Notes: generated by a model from the letters alone, not told the origin. Shown: positions 1 through 8,677, numbered from the stretch's first letter. The stretch is DNA of 13,297 bases from Larix sibirica (GCA_004151065.3 NWUY0303928338.1:1-13297); one strand, 5' to 3'. Numbers and translations are program-made.

Positions 1-557
1 TAGGTTATAAAATAAAAAAATTAAAGTAAGTATATATATATATTTTAAATTTGAATTTATGAAACATTTTAGAAATTCAAAATTTTAATATGTAATTTTT
101 TATATATTAATTATTTAACAAATAATTGGAAAAAGATATTTCAATTAATGTAATTTGTAATTTTTTTAATTTTAAATATAATATTTTTCAAACTAAAATA
201 TACTATATACATTATTAATATCATGGTTAATTTTAAGTGACATAATGATGATTAGTCCACCATTCAAAGATAAAAACATGGATTGAATAAAAGTTCTGTT
301 ATACAAATATCAAAACAATTCAAAAGAAACAACCCAAAAGCATTTGGCAGTAGAGAAAGCTACCCTTTACTATCAGTGGTTAATATCGGTAGTTAATTTT
401 AAGTGACATACTGATGATTAATCCATTATTCAAAAATAAAAACATGGATTGAATAAAAGTTTTATCATAAAAGTTTGTGATACAAATATCAAAACAATTC
501 AAAAGACAACAACCCAAAAGCATTTGGCAGTATAGAAAGCTACCCTTTACTATCAGT

Positions 558-645
558 GGTTGATTTTCAGTCACATACTGATGATTAATCAAAACAACAT
601 GGGTTGATTTTCAGTGACATACTGATGATTAATCAAAACAACATG
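558..645. repeat. Two tandem copies of a 44-bp subunit inside the array
   Basis: Positions 558-601 and 602-645 are nearly identical: each contains GGTTGATTTTCAGT followed by CACATACTGATGATTAATC or its GACATACTG variant, then AAAACAACATGG. The period is 44 bp. They differ at very few positions, so this duplication is younger than the surrounding 140-180 bp units. Confidence 0.8.
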
Positions 646-1032
646 GATTGAATAAAAGTTTTGTCATACAAATATCAAAACAATTCCAAAGAAAACAACT
701 CAAAAGCATTTGGCATTATAGAAAGCTACCCTTTATGAGTGGTTAATTTTAAGTGACATACTGATCCATTATTCAAAAATAGAAAACAACCCAAAATCAT
801 TTGGCATTATAGAAAGCTACCCTTTACTATCAGTGGTTAATTTTAAGTGACATACTGATCCACTATTCAAAAATAAAAACATAGATTGAATAAAAAATTT
901 ATCATACAAATATTAGTCCACCATTCAAAACAACCCAACAGCAGAAAACAACCCAAAAGCAAAAGCATTTGGCAGGATAGTATAGAAGTCTACCCTTTAC
1001 TATCAGTGGTTAATTTAAGTGGCATAGTGAGG

Positions 1033-1148
1033 ATTAGTAGAGCATTCAAAGATAAAAACATGAATTGAATAAAAGTTTTGCCATACACATATTAGTCAAC
1101 CATTCAAAGATAAAAACATGGATTGAATAAAAATTTTGCCATACAGAT
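1033..1148. repeat. Two tandem copies of a 58-bp subunit at the right end of the array
   Basis: Positions 1033-1090 and 1091-1148 each carry ATTAGT, CATTCAAAGATAAAAACATG, a GATTGAATAAAA-like block and TTTTGCCATACA. The period is 58 bp. This subunit is also found once in the first copy near 252-310, so one internal part of the unit has been duplicated on its own. Confidence 0.75.
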
Positions 1149-1497
1149 ATTTCCATAGGAGAGCATTGATCTTATTCTGAAAATTTAATTTGTACTTACA
1201 TAGTAATAGTTCGCTGTTGATGCTATGATATATTTGCCCAGCTAGAAAAGTGAGGAACATTTTTAACTGACATGCACTATTGATAAATTACGGCTTCCAT
1301 GAATGTTACAGCAGATAGTTCAGAATGTGAACTATTGGTTTCTGTAGTAATTATAGCAACAGTTCAAAATAATAATAGCCGAGCAAAAAATAATTTTAAC
1401 ATTGGGTTTCTCACACTAACAAATTAGCACTTTACTTTTCTCCAATCATATTCAACGCTTAAGCTTTAATAGATGGAAACCAAACCAGTGGTCTTAC

Positions 1498-1946
1498 CTG
1501 AGGGCAGATTCGGAGAGAATTTTGTTGGGTTGTGAGCACCTGAAAAGGTTGATATCTCCTCCTGAGCAATATTCCATTCCAAGAAACATATAGTTATCGG
1601 ACTCAAAGTGCGTGAAAAGGGAGGGGAGGAACGGATGATCGAGGTCGGAAAGGATCTCCTGCTCCTGAGCAGCCATGTTAAAGGCCTCGTTCTTCTGAAG
1701 AACATTTTTGTTCTTTACCTTCACAGCAAATGCTCTGTTGCTGCTGTGCTCAACAGCAAGGAATACTGAACTCATATGGCCTTCCCCGAGCTTTTTCACA
1801 ACACTGAAGCCCTCCAAAGGATTCAACCGCTCGTTCCTCCTCTCATGGTGTTTACGGATTACAATCTCCCCGGCTTTGCACGAATCGCTAGTCTTTCCAG
1901 CAGTATGATCCTCTCGATCATCAGATGACGGCTTGAGTGCAGCCAT
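1498..1946 (-). CDS. AGC-family (AGCVIII-like) Ser/Thr protein kinase, first exon only
   Basis: This exon encodes 149 residues plus a split codon: the N-lobe of a Ser/Thr kinase that would transfer ATP phosphate to protein Ser/Thr. A short basic/acidic leader of about 46 residues comes first. Visible motifs are the glycine loop GEGHMSSV (residues 54-61), the ATP lysine in FAVKV (K76), the helix-C glutamate in AAQEQEIL (E95), DHPFLPSLFTHFE (103-115), a Met gatekeeper (M124) and the hinge MEYCSGGD. The DHPFLP and C-x-GGD signatures are typical of plant AGCVIII kinases (phototropin and D6PK relatives). The ATG at 1946 is chosen because it is the first ATG and sits in good plant context (A at -3, G at +4); the open frame upstream of it has no ATG. 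No LOV domain is visible. The C-lobe, activation loop and any C-terminal PIF motif lie in exons outside the window, so the subfamily stays open. Confidence 0.85.
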
Positions 1947-2041
1947 GCTTTCTTCCTTACTCGTCTCCTTCTCTGTCTTCGATGTCAGCAACTACTATGA
2001 GTCTCTCCGATAATCCGTGAAAAGAGCGGAAGATCACTATA

Positions 2042-2049
2042 TATTTATA
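2042..2049 (-). promoter_or_regulatory. TATA box of the kinase gene
   Basis: On the minus strand TATAAATATATA begins at 2049, about 100 bp upstream of the ATG at 1946. Transcription would be expected to start near 2010-2020, giving a 5' leader of about 65-75 nt. A pyrimidine-rich stretch (TCATCTTTTCCTCTTTC) lies just upstream, near 2059-2077. Sequence and spacing are seen; the start site is inferred. Confidence 0.6.
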
Positions 2050-2809
2050 ACTGATTATAGAAGAAAGAGGAAAAGATGAAACGGCTACCACACAAACAGA
2101 TATAATGGAGGGATTACGACCAGTGTACTATGTTATGTTCTATGAATTTAAGTGGAAATGAATTTAATGTATTTATCTTATTACATAGCTTTTCTTTTAA
2201 CATTTCATGTGGTCCAAAAGAGTATCACTTTAGCTTTTCTTTTCACATGTTATATGGTCCAAGATAGTAACTTTTTGTATTTTGATAGAGTATGGTTTGA
2301 CCTAAATATTAGAAGATTTGCACCCAAAATTTTGGTGAGTTTTTGGGTCAAAATTTGGTTAAAATTGTTCGATTACTAGAATTGCATAATGAGGGTGTGC
2401 GAGGGGTAATCGAGGATGTTGAATCCATTCCTGCAATCAAAATTGCAATCTTAGCAACTGAAATTGCAGTTTGAGCAATTACTCCATTGTTGGATTGTGG
2501 TAAAAACCGTCGGATAAGGTGCAAATTGTATAGAAATTAACTTACTCCATAAAGTATTCAAACATGGTATATATGTGTGTGAATGTGTGCCTGCACTCTA
2601 GTGTAAGGTAATGTTATTATTTCTTTTTTGTAAAGCTAGTAATCTATTAAAATCAAGACCATAGAGATACATTTGTTGATACATTTGCGGTTAGTACCTG
2701 AAATAGTAAAAAAATTGAATGATGAGAACCACTACATGCAAGCCTAATGGACATAAAGCTCGAATAGTTGTAAATTAAACTTGGCCATGAAGCAAGAACA
2801 TCAACAGGA
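2050..2809. other. Intergenic DNA, no recognisable gene
   Basis: This is AT-rich sequence upstream of the kinase. An open frame on the plus strand (2152-2379) shows hydrophobic, low-complexity residues with no family signature and is judged accidental. No repeats, RNA genes or transposon ends were recognised. Confidence 0.6.
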
Positions 2810-3619
2810 TCAAGCATCGTCGTAGATAGTGATAGGTGGAGTCACCTTCAAACCTACAAACTTACACTTCTTCACATAATTTGATTTCCTGTAGAAGATA
2901 AGACCTTCCTTGTTCCTAGGATCCATATGCCTACAGAATATCATGCTCCTCAATTCGCAAGACAAAACATTAATTTTGGAGTCAAGGTCCATCTAAGCTT
3001 TGGCTAATCAACACAACCAATCTTCATTGTGGTCAATTCCTTCAACTAAATTGGTACCATGGTTGTCCTCCAAAAGCTTACCCTCTACACTCTCCATCAG
3101 AGCATGACCAAGAAGAGTCTTGGTATACCAAAGGAGCATGATGGTCTTGACATAACGAGTCTCCCTCGATCGCAATGAGTTAGGGTTGTCCAACAACCTT
3201 CCTAAATCCGCGACCAAATTTTTGGGTTTAGGATGATCATAATTTCTATGCACCCAAACATCTATATTCTATAGATGGCACTGCACGAAGAAGCATGCCT
3301 TGGATTTCTCTTGCTCGTCGAGCACACAGGGCATATGGGAGCATCAAGCTCCAGTAGGGAGCTTACACTCAATCCTCTTGACCTTGGTCGTAGGTAACCC
3401 ATAGAGAGAATAAGAGGAAAACAATATAGAGTAGTAGGAGAGCACCTTAAAAACAAGCCACAAGACACATCTAAGTGTGCTTTGAAATGAGACAGCCGCT
3501 GCTTCTGGCCACAATGAGGAGAGTAGGTCGCTTCTTTTTGCATGAGTAATGGCCAAACATCTGCATAGAACCCATGGTATGAAAGCAAAAAGAGGAGATG
3601 TGGTTTCCATCATGGACAA
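2810..3619 (-). pseudogene. Unidentified decayed protein-coding sequence
   Basis: One minus-strand frame runs for about 270 codons from 3619 to 2810 with only four internal stops: TGA 3346-3344, TAG 3271-3269, TGA 3010-3008 and TAG 2995-2993. About thirteen would be expected by chance for random sequence. Translation between the stops has balanced composition, for example DVWVHRNYDHPKPKNLVADL near 3265-3206 and DPRNKEGLIFYRKSNYVKKC near 2921-2862. I do not recognise the family, and no catalytic motif, signal peptide or clear membrane segment stands out. Upstream of 3619 the frame meets a TAG at 3640-3638; other frames look coding-like up to about 3790, so a frameshift there is possible. It may be a decayed transposon protein or gene fragment. 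Confidence 0.35.
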
Positions 3620-4017
3620 CAGAGTTGCGAGTGATAGCTAATGCAACCTATACAATCATTCAAGGGGAAAGTACCTTCCACAAATAACCAAAATGTTCCC
3701 AACCATCAACCACCTTGCTATAAAACCTTTGATGTCACATACCCAGTGACTTCAAAGTGACTTTGGGGACCTCGGTACTGAAATATGCTAGCTGATATTT
3801 ACCTCTGATATGCAATTTTATTCTTCTAATGATTTCACTTATACATTTATAGTAGAATAATTATTTGTATAATTACTCATAAACCACATATAATTGTTTC
3901 CATAAGAATTCATTTGCATAGCCATTATTTTGGTTCCATAATTCATATGATGGAACTGAGTAATATAATCAGAAATAAATACCATACATTTATTAACATA
4001 ATGAACTTATCTGAAAT
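3620..4017. other. Non-coding stretch, nothing firm
   Basis: This is mixed sequence between the decayed frame and the small plus-strand ORF. The part below 3790 may be the upstream portion of the decayed minus-strand frame. The rest (3790-4017) is AT-rich with no recognised feature. Confidence 0.5.
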
Positions 4018-4275
4018 ATGGTCAACTCACTGCAAACCAAGGACGTTCCTCCGAGTTGTAATCTCTATCAAGCCATATCTTTCTTTGACATAGCCACCCC
4101 CGAGCTGGGCTACCCATCCACAAGAAGGTTCCCAATTTTTGCTAAAGCTACCCAATCTTATATGCTCGGTGTGGCTCCAATTCCTTGTTCCGGTGATGGT
4201 ATTACAACCATTGGTGGTTTAGATATGAGAACAATGATGGTTTTTCCATGGAAGAATGATGAAATAATCATTTAG
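4018..4275 (+). CDS. Small open reading frame, unknown, doubtful
   Basis: An ATG at 4018 opens 85 codons ending in TAG at 4273-4275, immediately followed by a second TAG. The predicted peptide is moderately complex, with a Pro/Gly-rich centre, but it has no motif, membrane segment or family signature that I recognise. The ATG context (GAAATATGG: A at -3 and G at +4) is acceptable. No TATA box or splice sites were assigned to it. It may be accidental or a remnant of a mobile element, since an LTR-like fragment follows about 270 bp downstream. Confidence 0.2.
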   Translation: MVNSLQTKDVPPSCNLYQAISFFDIATPELGYPSTRRFPIFAKATQSYMLGVAPIPCSGDGITTIGGLDMRTMMVFPWKNDEIII

Positions 4276-4544
4276 TAGTCAAATGGGTGTCTCTTATAGG
4301 AAGGAATGAATGGAATTATGGTTGAGACTAGCCAAGTGATACCAAGGTTGATACGAACTAGCCACTTGGAATCCATGCGGTTGGACACTTTTCCCCTTTT
4401 CTAAGGAGAGTTGGACAAGTGGCATATTTGGAATTTGACGTGTTTTCCCCCTCTAATCCCTAGTTTTAAGATGATCATCTCCCCCTTGTCAAAGGATAGC
4501 CCCCTCTCTCAGCATTGTCCTTCTTGATCTCCAGTAGTCATGTG

Positions 4545-4830
4545 CTTTGTATTAAATATAAAATGTACATAATTACATCATTCATGTCTCGCTTCTAGCC
4601 ATATAATCAATATTTACATTATTATATTACAGGCGTGTTACACTTGAGCTATACTACCACCACATGTAGGCAAGCTTGATCCTCGTGTCGAATTTGATGA
4701 CATCATTCATGACACAAAGCCAACAAGTGGCACCCAATGTAGGAAGTCATGGGTGGTCATGTCTTACACACTAAGATTGAGACACTCGTCTCTAAATGAA
4801 GGAGGGACCAAGTGCGAGCTATTTTAAGAT
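4545..4830 (+). mobile_element. Probable Ty3-type LTR retrotransposon fragment: LTR end plus primer-binding-like site
   Basis: At 4728 the sequence TGGCACCCAATGTAGG follows CCAACAAG. This resembles the junction in many plant Ty3/gypsy (Tat-like) elements, where the LTR ends in CA and is followed within a few bases by a primer-binding site of the type TGGCGCCCACCGTGGG; the copy here would differ mostly by G-to-A and C-to-T changes. Upstream is a TATA-like stretch (ATTAAATATAAAA, 4549-4561) that could drive an LTR. The left LTR boundary, a second LTR and any gag-pol were not found. Similarity to the junction is from memory of the family, so this call is tentative. Confidence 0.35.
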
Positions 4831-5077
4831 AATGTTATTTATATATGAATGGTTGTTTTTATTTTTATCCCTTATATTATAAAGGTAGGTAATATTTCTT
4901 CTGTTTTTTTTATGGGTTTTATGTTTACTAGCAAGAAATCATTCTTATTTTATTATTTTAAAATTTTTAATGTTTACTTCATTATGATAAAATATTTTGT
5001 TAGGTTTTAAGTCGAATTTAATTATTTTATTTGTTTATATAATTTTTCTTTAATTTTAAATATAAATATAGTAATGA
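4831..5077. other. AT-rich target region of the LINE
   Basis: This is extremely AT-rich DNA with T and A runs and no gene. It directly abuts the poly(A) end of the LINE, and T-rich DNA of this sort is what L1 endonucleases prefer to nick. A target-site duplicate of its last bases (ending AATATAGTAATGA at 5077) was not found near 10320. Confidence 0.6.
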
Positions 5078-5087
5078 TTTTTTTTTT
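5078..5087 (-). other. Poly(A) tail at the 3' end of the LINE
   Basis: A run of ten T on the plus strand (ten A on the minus strand) follows the minus-strand sequence TTTTACTTAT and marks the 3' terminus of the element. A poly(A) end is expected for L1-type elements integrated by target-primed reverse transcription. Confidence 0.8.
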
Positions 5088-5266
5088 ATAAGTAAAACAG
5101 ATATGTATTTCTGTAAAAAAGAAACGTGAGGTTGGGCTAGTGCCTAATCAACCATTTTACAAAAAGATCTAAGTGGAATCTGCCTGTAATTCAGTCTTCT
5201 TACAAAAAATTCAGTTCCTGGGACAACAGCCCCTGAATACACACAGAGTGCTTCCAAAAAGCTGTT
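5088..5266 (-). other. LINE 3' UTR
   Basis: About 180 nt separate the ORF2 stop (TAA, 5269-5267) from the poly(A) tail. No coding potential is seen, and no AATAAA signal was spotted directly before the tail. Confidence 0.7.
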
Positions 5267-5725
5267 TTATGGAATTGGATGGAACGTGCTGGGATCTCTA
5301 TTCAAGCTGAAACTTCCCTGAGACAGAAGGAATCCTAGATTTTCCCTGGAGTCTGCCTTCTTGTTTAATTCCTGGAGTATATGGTATGATGAAACCTTGT
5401 CAAATTCTTGCATTACAAACCGAAGTCGCTGCAAATTTTTGTTCAAAGAAGGATTGTTGAAATGGTCTTCGGAGTTTAAGATCTTTATCAATATTTCTAA
5501 ATCTATGAATATTTGAAGTTTCTTGTGGCCAAGATCCTTCACGAGCTGACACGCATTTAGGAGACTGGATATTTCTGCTTGGTTGTTCGAGCTTTCCCAT
5601 AAGCCCCAACTGAATTGATTTTCTTGCAATCTGTCAGGAGAAAGGATCAAACTCCCTGCGCCTGCGATCCTTGGGTTCCCCTTGGATGCACCATCGAAAA
5701 AGATCATATCTTTGGATTTCCTTTG
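5267..5725 (-). pseudogene. LINE ORF2 C-terminus: RNase H domain
   Basis: This is the last domain of ORF2, which would degrade the RNA strand of the RNA-DNA hybrid made during reverse transcription. From the Met at 5707 the 146-residue stretch shows FFDGASKGNP (D5), NNQAE (E45), QIFIDLEIL (D69) and LNKKAD (D119), the four acidic DEDD residues that bind the catalytic metals. It ends HPIP-TAA. The usual glycine after GNP is replaced (GNPRIAGAG), and the expected G-D-S around the third Asp reads I-D-L. This domain itself contains no internal stop or frameshift. It is in the same frame as the RT, cut off from it by TAG 5728-5726. RNase H of this type was acquired by some plant L1 elements and is absent from mammalian L1. 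Confidence 0.9.
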
Positions 5726-5728
5726 CTA

Positions 5729-6313
5729 CCACGAGATGAAATCATGTTCAGTTAAACGCAAACACAAGTGAAGGATAGTAAGAGGATTTCTGAGGGCCTC
5801 CTTCCTCTCCACAGGTGAGCAGGTGCCCAACCACAACGAATCTTCTGGGGATAATGAGGGATCAAGAGCGTGCTTCCATACTAATTCCGACAAGAGTACC
5901 TTTACTTTGGATGCCACCATCACTGGGGTCGAGGGCCTGTTGTTAAAAACCTAGTCATTCTTGGCCAACCAGATTTTCCACCAAAGCTATTTTGGAAAAT
6001 CTTGCCATATTTTTCTCCAAATTGAGTTTTTGAACATCTTTCCAGGGTAGCAAGCTTTCCAGGAAGTGTAGAGAGGGACAAAAGTTGTTTGTGAAGGGAC
6101 AAATACATGCAGGCCTTGAAGAGAAAGCTCCCATACTAATTGGGTGGAGGCATAGTAAACAAAAAGGTGATCTGAAGTTTCAGAGGCTGAATTGCATAGA
6201 CATGATATGTACGGTCCAAAAAATCCTCGTTTACTCATATTTTCTCATGGCAAAGCTTTTTTATGCATAAGAATCCAGGTGAAGAAGTTCACCTTGCGAA
6301 GGTTGTAGTAACT
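5729..6313 (-). pseudogene. LINE ORF2: zf-RVT-like region and linker to RNase H
   Basis: This region lies between RT and RNase H and, in plant non-LTR elements, carries a Cys/His zinc-binding motif. Readable parts are KVNFFTWILMHKKAL near 6294-6251, KRGFFGPYISCLC near 6232-6194, SETSDHLF and IWRKIW. The zinc motif has decayed: of the usual CxxC-H-C pattern, the first Cys position reads Ser and the last reads Tyr (HLFVYY). Stops in this frame are TGA 6247-6245, TAG 5989-5987 and TAG 5953-5951. The frame is the same as for RT and RNase H, so there is no frameshift. Confidence 0.8.
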
Positions 6314-6316
6314 TCA

Positions 6317-7297
6317 GACTGATTTCCAGAGCGCAGGAGAATGTAAAGGGACCTAAGTGGATTGAAGAGAATGGAAGCCTTGCGCTGCTGTGTATGTGCC
6401 GATATTTCCCCATCCTCACTTATCCTTGAGAGAGCGATGGACAGGGGCTAAGCCTCACAACTCTATCATTGGCATATTATTTTGAGGTAGAAGGAATTTG
6501 GGCACTTCCGGTAGTGTACACGTTGTCCAATTTCCTTTCCTATCCCATGAGCAAATGTTAGCAAGCATAAGGAAGCCTTTATTGACAAGCCAAAGCTTGA
6601 TCTTAGTGAGTGACTCTTTCGAGGCTAGAGGGGGATTCCCTTGAATTTTATCTTCCCACATAAGAGTTTTCGAACCATTTCCAGGAATTCTATAGAGGTG
6701 CTGCTGTAAAAGGTCTCCTCCTCGGCATAAATTCCATGTTAGTGTTCCTTTAGGAGTGTTTTCTGTCGTCAGATTTCTCAGAGATCCTCCCTTAAGGTAT
6801 TCATTCCACAAAATCTAACTCACCGGATGACTTCTATCTACATACAGTTTCGACAGAATTTTCCCTCCCAAAGCCAAGTTGGCCAATCCAGGATCACGGA
6901 TTTGCAGACCACCTTCCAAAACCGGTCTTTTAATTATATCCCAACTTACAAGATGTATTTTGTTCTGGTTTCCTTTGCCTCCTTTCCAGAGGAAGTCACA
7001 AAGTAACTTGGAAATCTGATCCATTATTAACTTGGGGGAGAGCAAGATGGGGGAATTAAATATAGGTAGAGATGAGAGGATTGCCTTTATTAGAACGAGC
7101 TTCCTGGCCTTTGTTAGCCATTGGCCTCCCCAAGAAACTATTTTTGTTTTTATATTACTTAGGACTTCGTGCCAGAGAGAAGGAATGTTTGGTACCAAAG
7201 TTAATGGTAGGCCTCGATATTTGATTTTATCCCAGCTATCAAATCCAGTAAATCCCATGGAGTGAGCTATACGGAGAATTGTTGGATGATCTATATT
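6317..7297 (-). pseudogene. LINE ORF2: RT thumb and connection region
   Basis: This is the part of ORF2 after the palm. Motifs typical of plant LINE and RT-like proteins are visible: KIKYRGLPLTL, SWGGQWLTKARKLVLIKA, FLWKGG, GGLQIRDPGLANLALGGKIL, then KGTLTWNLC, KTLMWEDKIQG and GLAPVHRS. It would position the primer-template and link RT to the zinc and RNase H domains. In-frame stops are TAG 6817-6815, TGA 6457-6455, TGA 6418-6416 and TAG 6355-6353. The open stretches 7258-6815 and 6811-6455 are adjoining pieces of the same frame. Confidence 0.88.
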
Positions 7298-7300
7298 CTA

Positions 7301-8089
7301 ACCATAGATAACACTTTTCCTTTTGTTGATCAATGCTCCCAAGATTAGGAAAAAAAATTGTAGAATTTCATTGAAGGCCCTTGCTATCTTGAGGGAGGCC
7401 CCGCCCAAAAGGAGAGAATCATCCGCAAAGGGGGAATGGTTTAGAGGGTCCACTCCTTTTTTCGCATTGATGATGTCTCGGATAGTCCCAGCTTATTTTT
7501 CATCTGAAATCTTTGTGCTTAAGGTTTCAACCATTAGGATATATAGGAAGGGCGAAAGAGGGCACCCTTGATGGAGTCCTCGTGTTGCTTGGAAGAAATT
7601 TTTTGGTATGCCATTTACAAGGGGCGCTATCCAAGGTCTATCTATGGAATCTTTGATCAAGCAAAAAAATTCAGGGATGAATCCAAAAGTGAGTTGGACT
7701 TTGTAGAGGAAGGAGAGCTTAACTCGGTCAAAGGAATTTTCCATATCCAGTTTGATGAGCATTCCTTTCTCCTTTCTCTGATTGCTAGAATGTAGGGCTT
7801 CTTGCACTTGAATCACATTATCAAGGATGTGCCTTCCTTTTACAAAACCTCCCTGGAGAGGGGAAATATGTTTCCCTAATAAAGGCTTGATCATATTTGC
7901 TAAAAGTTTAGCAAGGAGTTTGTACGAGGCATTGCATAGTGAGATAGGCCTAAACCTATCAAAAGTCTCTGGATTGACTTCTTGTGGGATTAAATCTAGG
8001 AAGGTGGAATTGCTGCATCCTCCCACTTTGTTTTTTTTTATAAATATTTTACCATGCAAAGAATATCTGGTCTTATTACAGTCCAACAC
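7301..8089 (-). pseudogene. LINE ORF2: reverse transcriptase palm and fingers
   Basis: This is the polymerase core. From 8089 the frame shows FDRFRPISLCNASYKLLAK (fingers), QGGFVKGRHILDN, motif A IKLDMENSFDRV (catalytic D115), motif B QATRGLHQGCPLSPFLYILM and motif C FADD (codons 221-224, 7429-7418). All three catalytic Asp positions are intact; Ala of motif A is replaced by Ser (ENSFD). A TAA at 7495-7493 separates motif B from motif C, and TAG 7300-7298 follows NKRKSVIYG. The frame is joined to the upstream linker by a frameshift near 8030-8045, at an A-rich run. The wording of the motifs is close to plant L1 elements. Confidence 0.93.
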
Positions 8090-8677
8090 GCTCTGTAAAA
8101 ATGCATTGAGAAGCCGTCAGGACCAGGGGATTTATCCGACTCCATTGACCAAATGACATCTACTATCTCTTTTTCCATGAAAGGCTTCATTAATTCACCA
8201 TTTATCTCTGTAGTGACGAGAGAGGGGATATTTGTTAGAAAATCTGCAGCCACTTCCTCATCATTTAAGCCATCCTCCCTAAACAGTTGTTGAAAATGCA
8301 TTTCAACAGCTTGTTTTATTTGAGCGAATCCTTTAAAAATGTCCTCATCCCGAGAGGATGTTTCCTAGATGTGGTTTCATGAAATTTTGGCTATGTATTA
8401 ACGATGAAAGAAGGAATTATTTCGATCGCCCGCTTTTAGCCAGAGGCTGCGAGACTTGAGTCTCCAATACTCCTCTTCCTGACGGAAAGAAATAAAGGAG
8501 TTTATCTGAGCTTTCTGCTCGTTAGCCAGCTAATTTTTGGTGACTTTCATTTCCTCCAATCTTAACTGAATCTCTGCTAAAATTTGCACTGTCTCTTTTC
8601 TATTGTTTGTAGGAGTTGTAAGCGATTTTTTGGCCCAAATTTTCAAGGCTAGCTTGGTGATTTTGAGCTTGGAGATC
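8038..8677 (-). pseudogene. LINE ORF2: linker and N-terminal RT region
   Basis: This is a minus-strand frame between endonuclease and palm. Conserved blocks are EEYWRLKSRSLWLKAGDRN near 8477-8421 (the family's link region ahead of RT), MHFQQLF, and RT motif 0 SDKSPGPDGFSMHFYRACW near 8136-8080. It is in a different frame from both the endonuclease (shift near 8680-8690) and the downstream palm (shift near 8030-8045). Stops within the frame are TAG 8532-8530, TAA 8400-8398, TGA 8379-8377 and TAG 8367-8365. The family's sequence between the endonuclease and the linker looks shortened here, suggesting a deletion near 8685. Confidence 0.85.

Larger units (their letters stand above)
225..1150. repeat. 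Degenerate tandem-repeat array, about six copies
   Basis: Copies start at about 225, 391, 602, 741, 835 and 1008, each opening with GGTTAATTTTAAGTGACATA or a close variant. They run through a block with ACATGGATTGAATAAAAG, then AACCCAAAAGCATTTGGCA, and close with GAAAGCTACCCTTTACTATC followed by AGTGG. Full copies are roughly 140-180 bp; the copy at 741-834 has lost its middle. Copies differ by substitutions and small indels, so the array is not recent. It lies inside the kinase intron. No transposase, terminal repeats or target duplication were seen, so a minisatellite-like local expansion fits best. The two short open frames here (380-592 minus, 886-1068 plus) are by-products of the repeat. 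Confidence 0.85.
1..1497 (-). other. Partial first intron of the kinase gene
   Basis: On the minus strand the coding exon ends at 1498 and is followed by a near-consensus plant donor, AG|GTAAGA (GT at 1497-1496). No acceptor leading into kinase subdomain VI (the family's HRDLKPEN-type loop) is seen between 1496 and 1, so the intron is at least 1.5 kb and continues out of the window. The intron is phase 2: the last Arg codon of the exon is split AG|R. Positions 1-224 are very AT-rich with no gene. Positions 1151-1497 are ordinary AT-rich sequence with a small hairpin (AGTTCA gaatg TGAACT, near 1317-1333). The donor is seen directly; the extent is inferred. Confidence 0.7.

Noticed and set aside
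380-1068. Small ORFs inside the tandem array
   Set aside because: They are produced by the repeat units, lie within an intron, and have low-complexity translations.
1466-1908. Other open frames overlapping the kinase exon (1466-1705 minus, 1708-1908 plus)
   Set aside because: They overlap the kinase coding frame and show no motifs of their own.
1947-1991. Extension of the kinase frame to 1991
   Set aside because: The extension begins at TTG, not ATG. The ATG at 1946 is in good context and lies downstream of the TATA box at a sensible distance.
4625-4670. tRNA- or SINE-like head on the minus strand (GTAGTATAGCTCAAGTG)
   Set aside because: An A-box-like string is present, but no B box or cloverleaf follows, and the flanks fit an LTR end better.
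5060-5077. Target-site duplication of the LINE (AATATAGTAATGA)
   Set aside because: No convincing second copy was found next to 10320. Partial GTAATGA matches farther right are short and in AT-rich DNA.
7323-8156. Plus-strand open frames at 7323-7571, 7568-7795 and 7827-8156
   Set aside because: They are antisense shadows of the LINE reverse transcriptase, whose motifs (FADD, QGCPLSP, SPGPDG) are on the minus strand.
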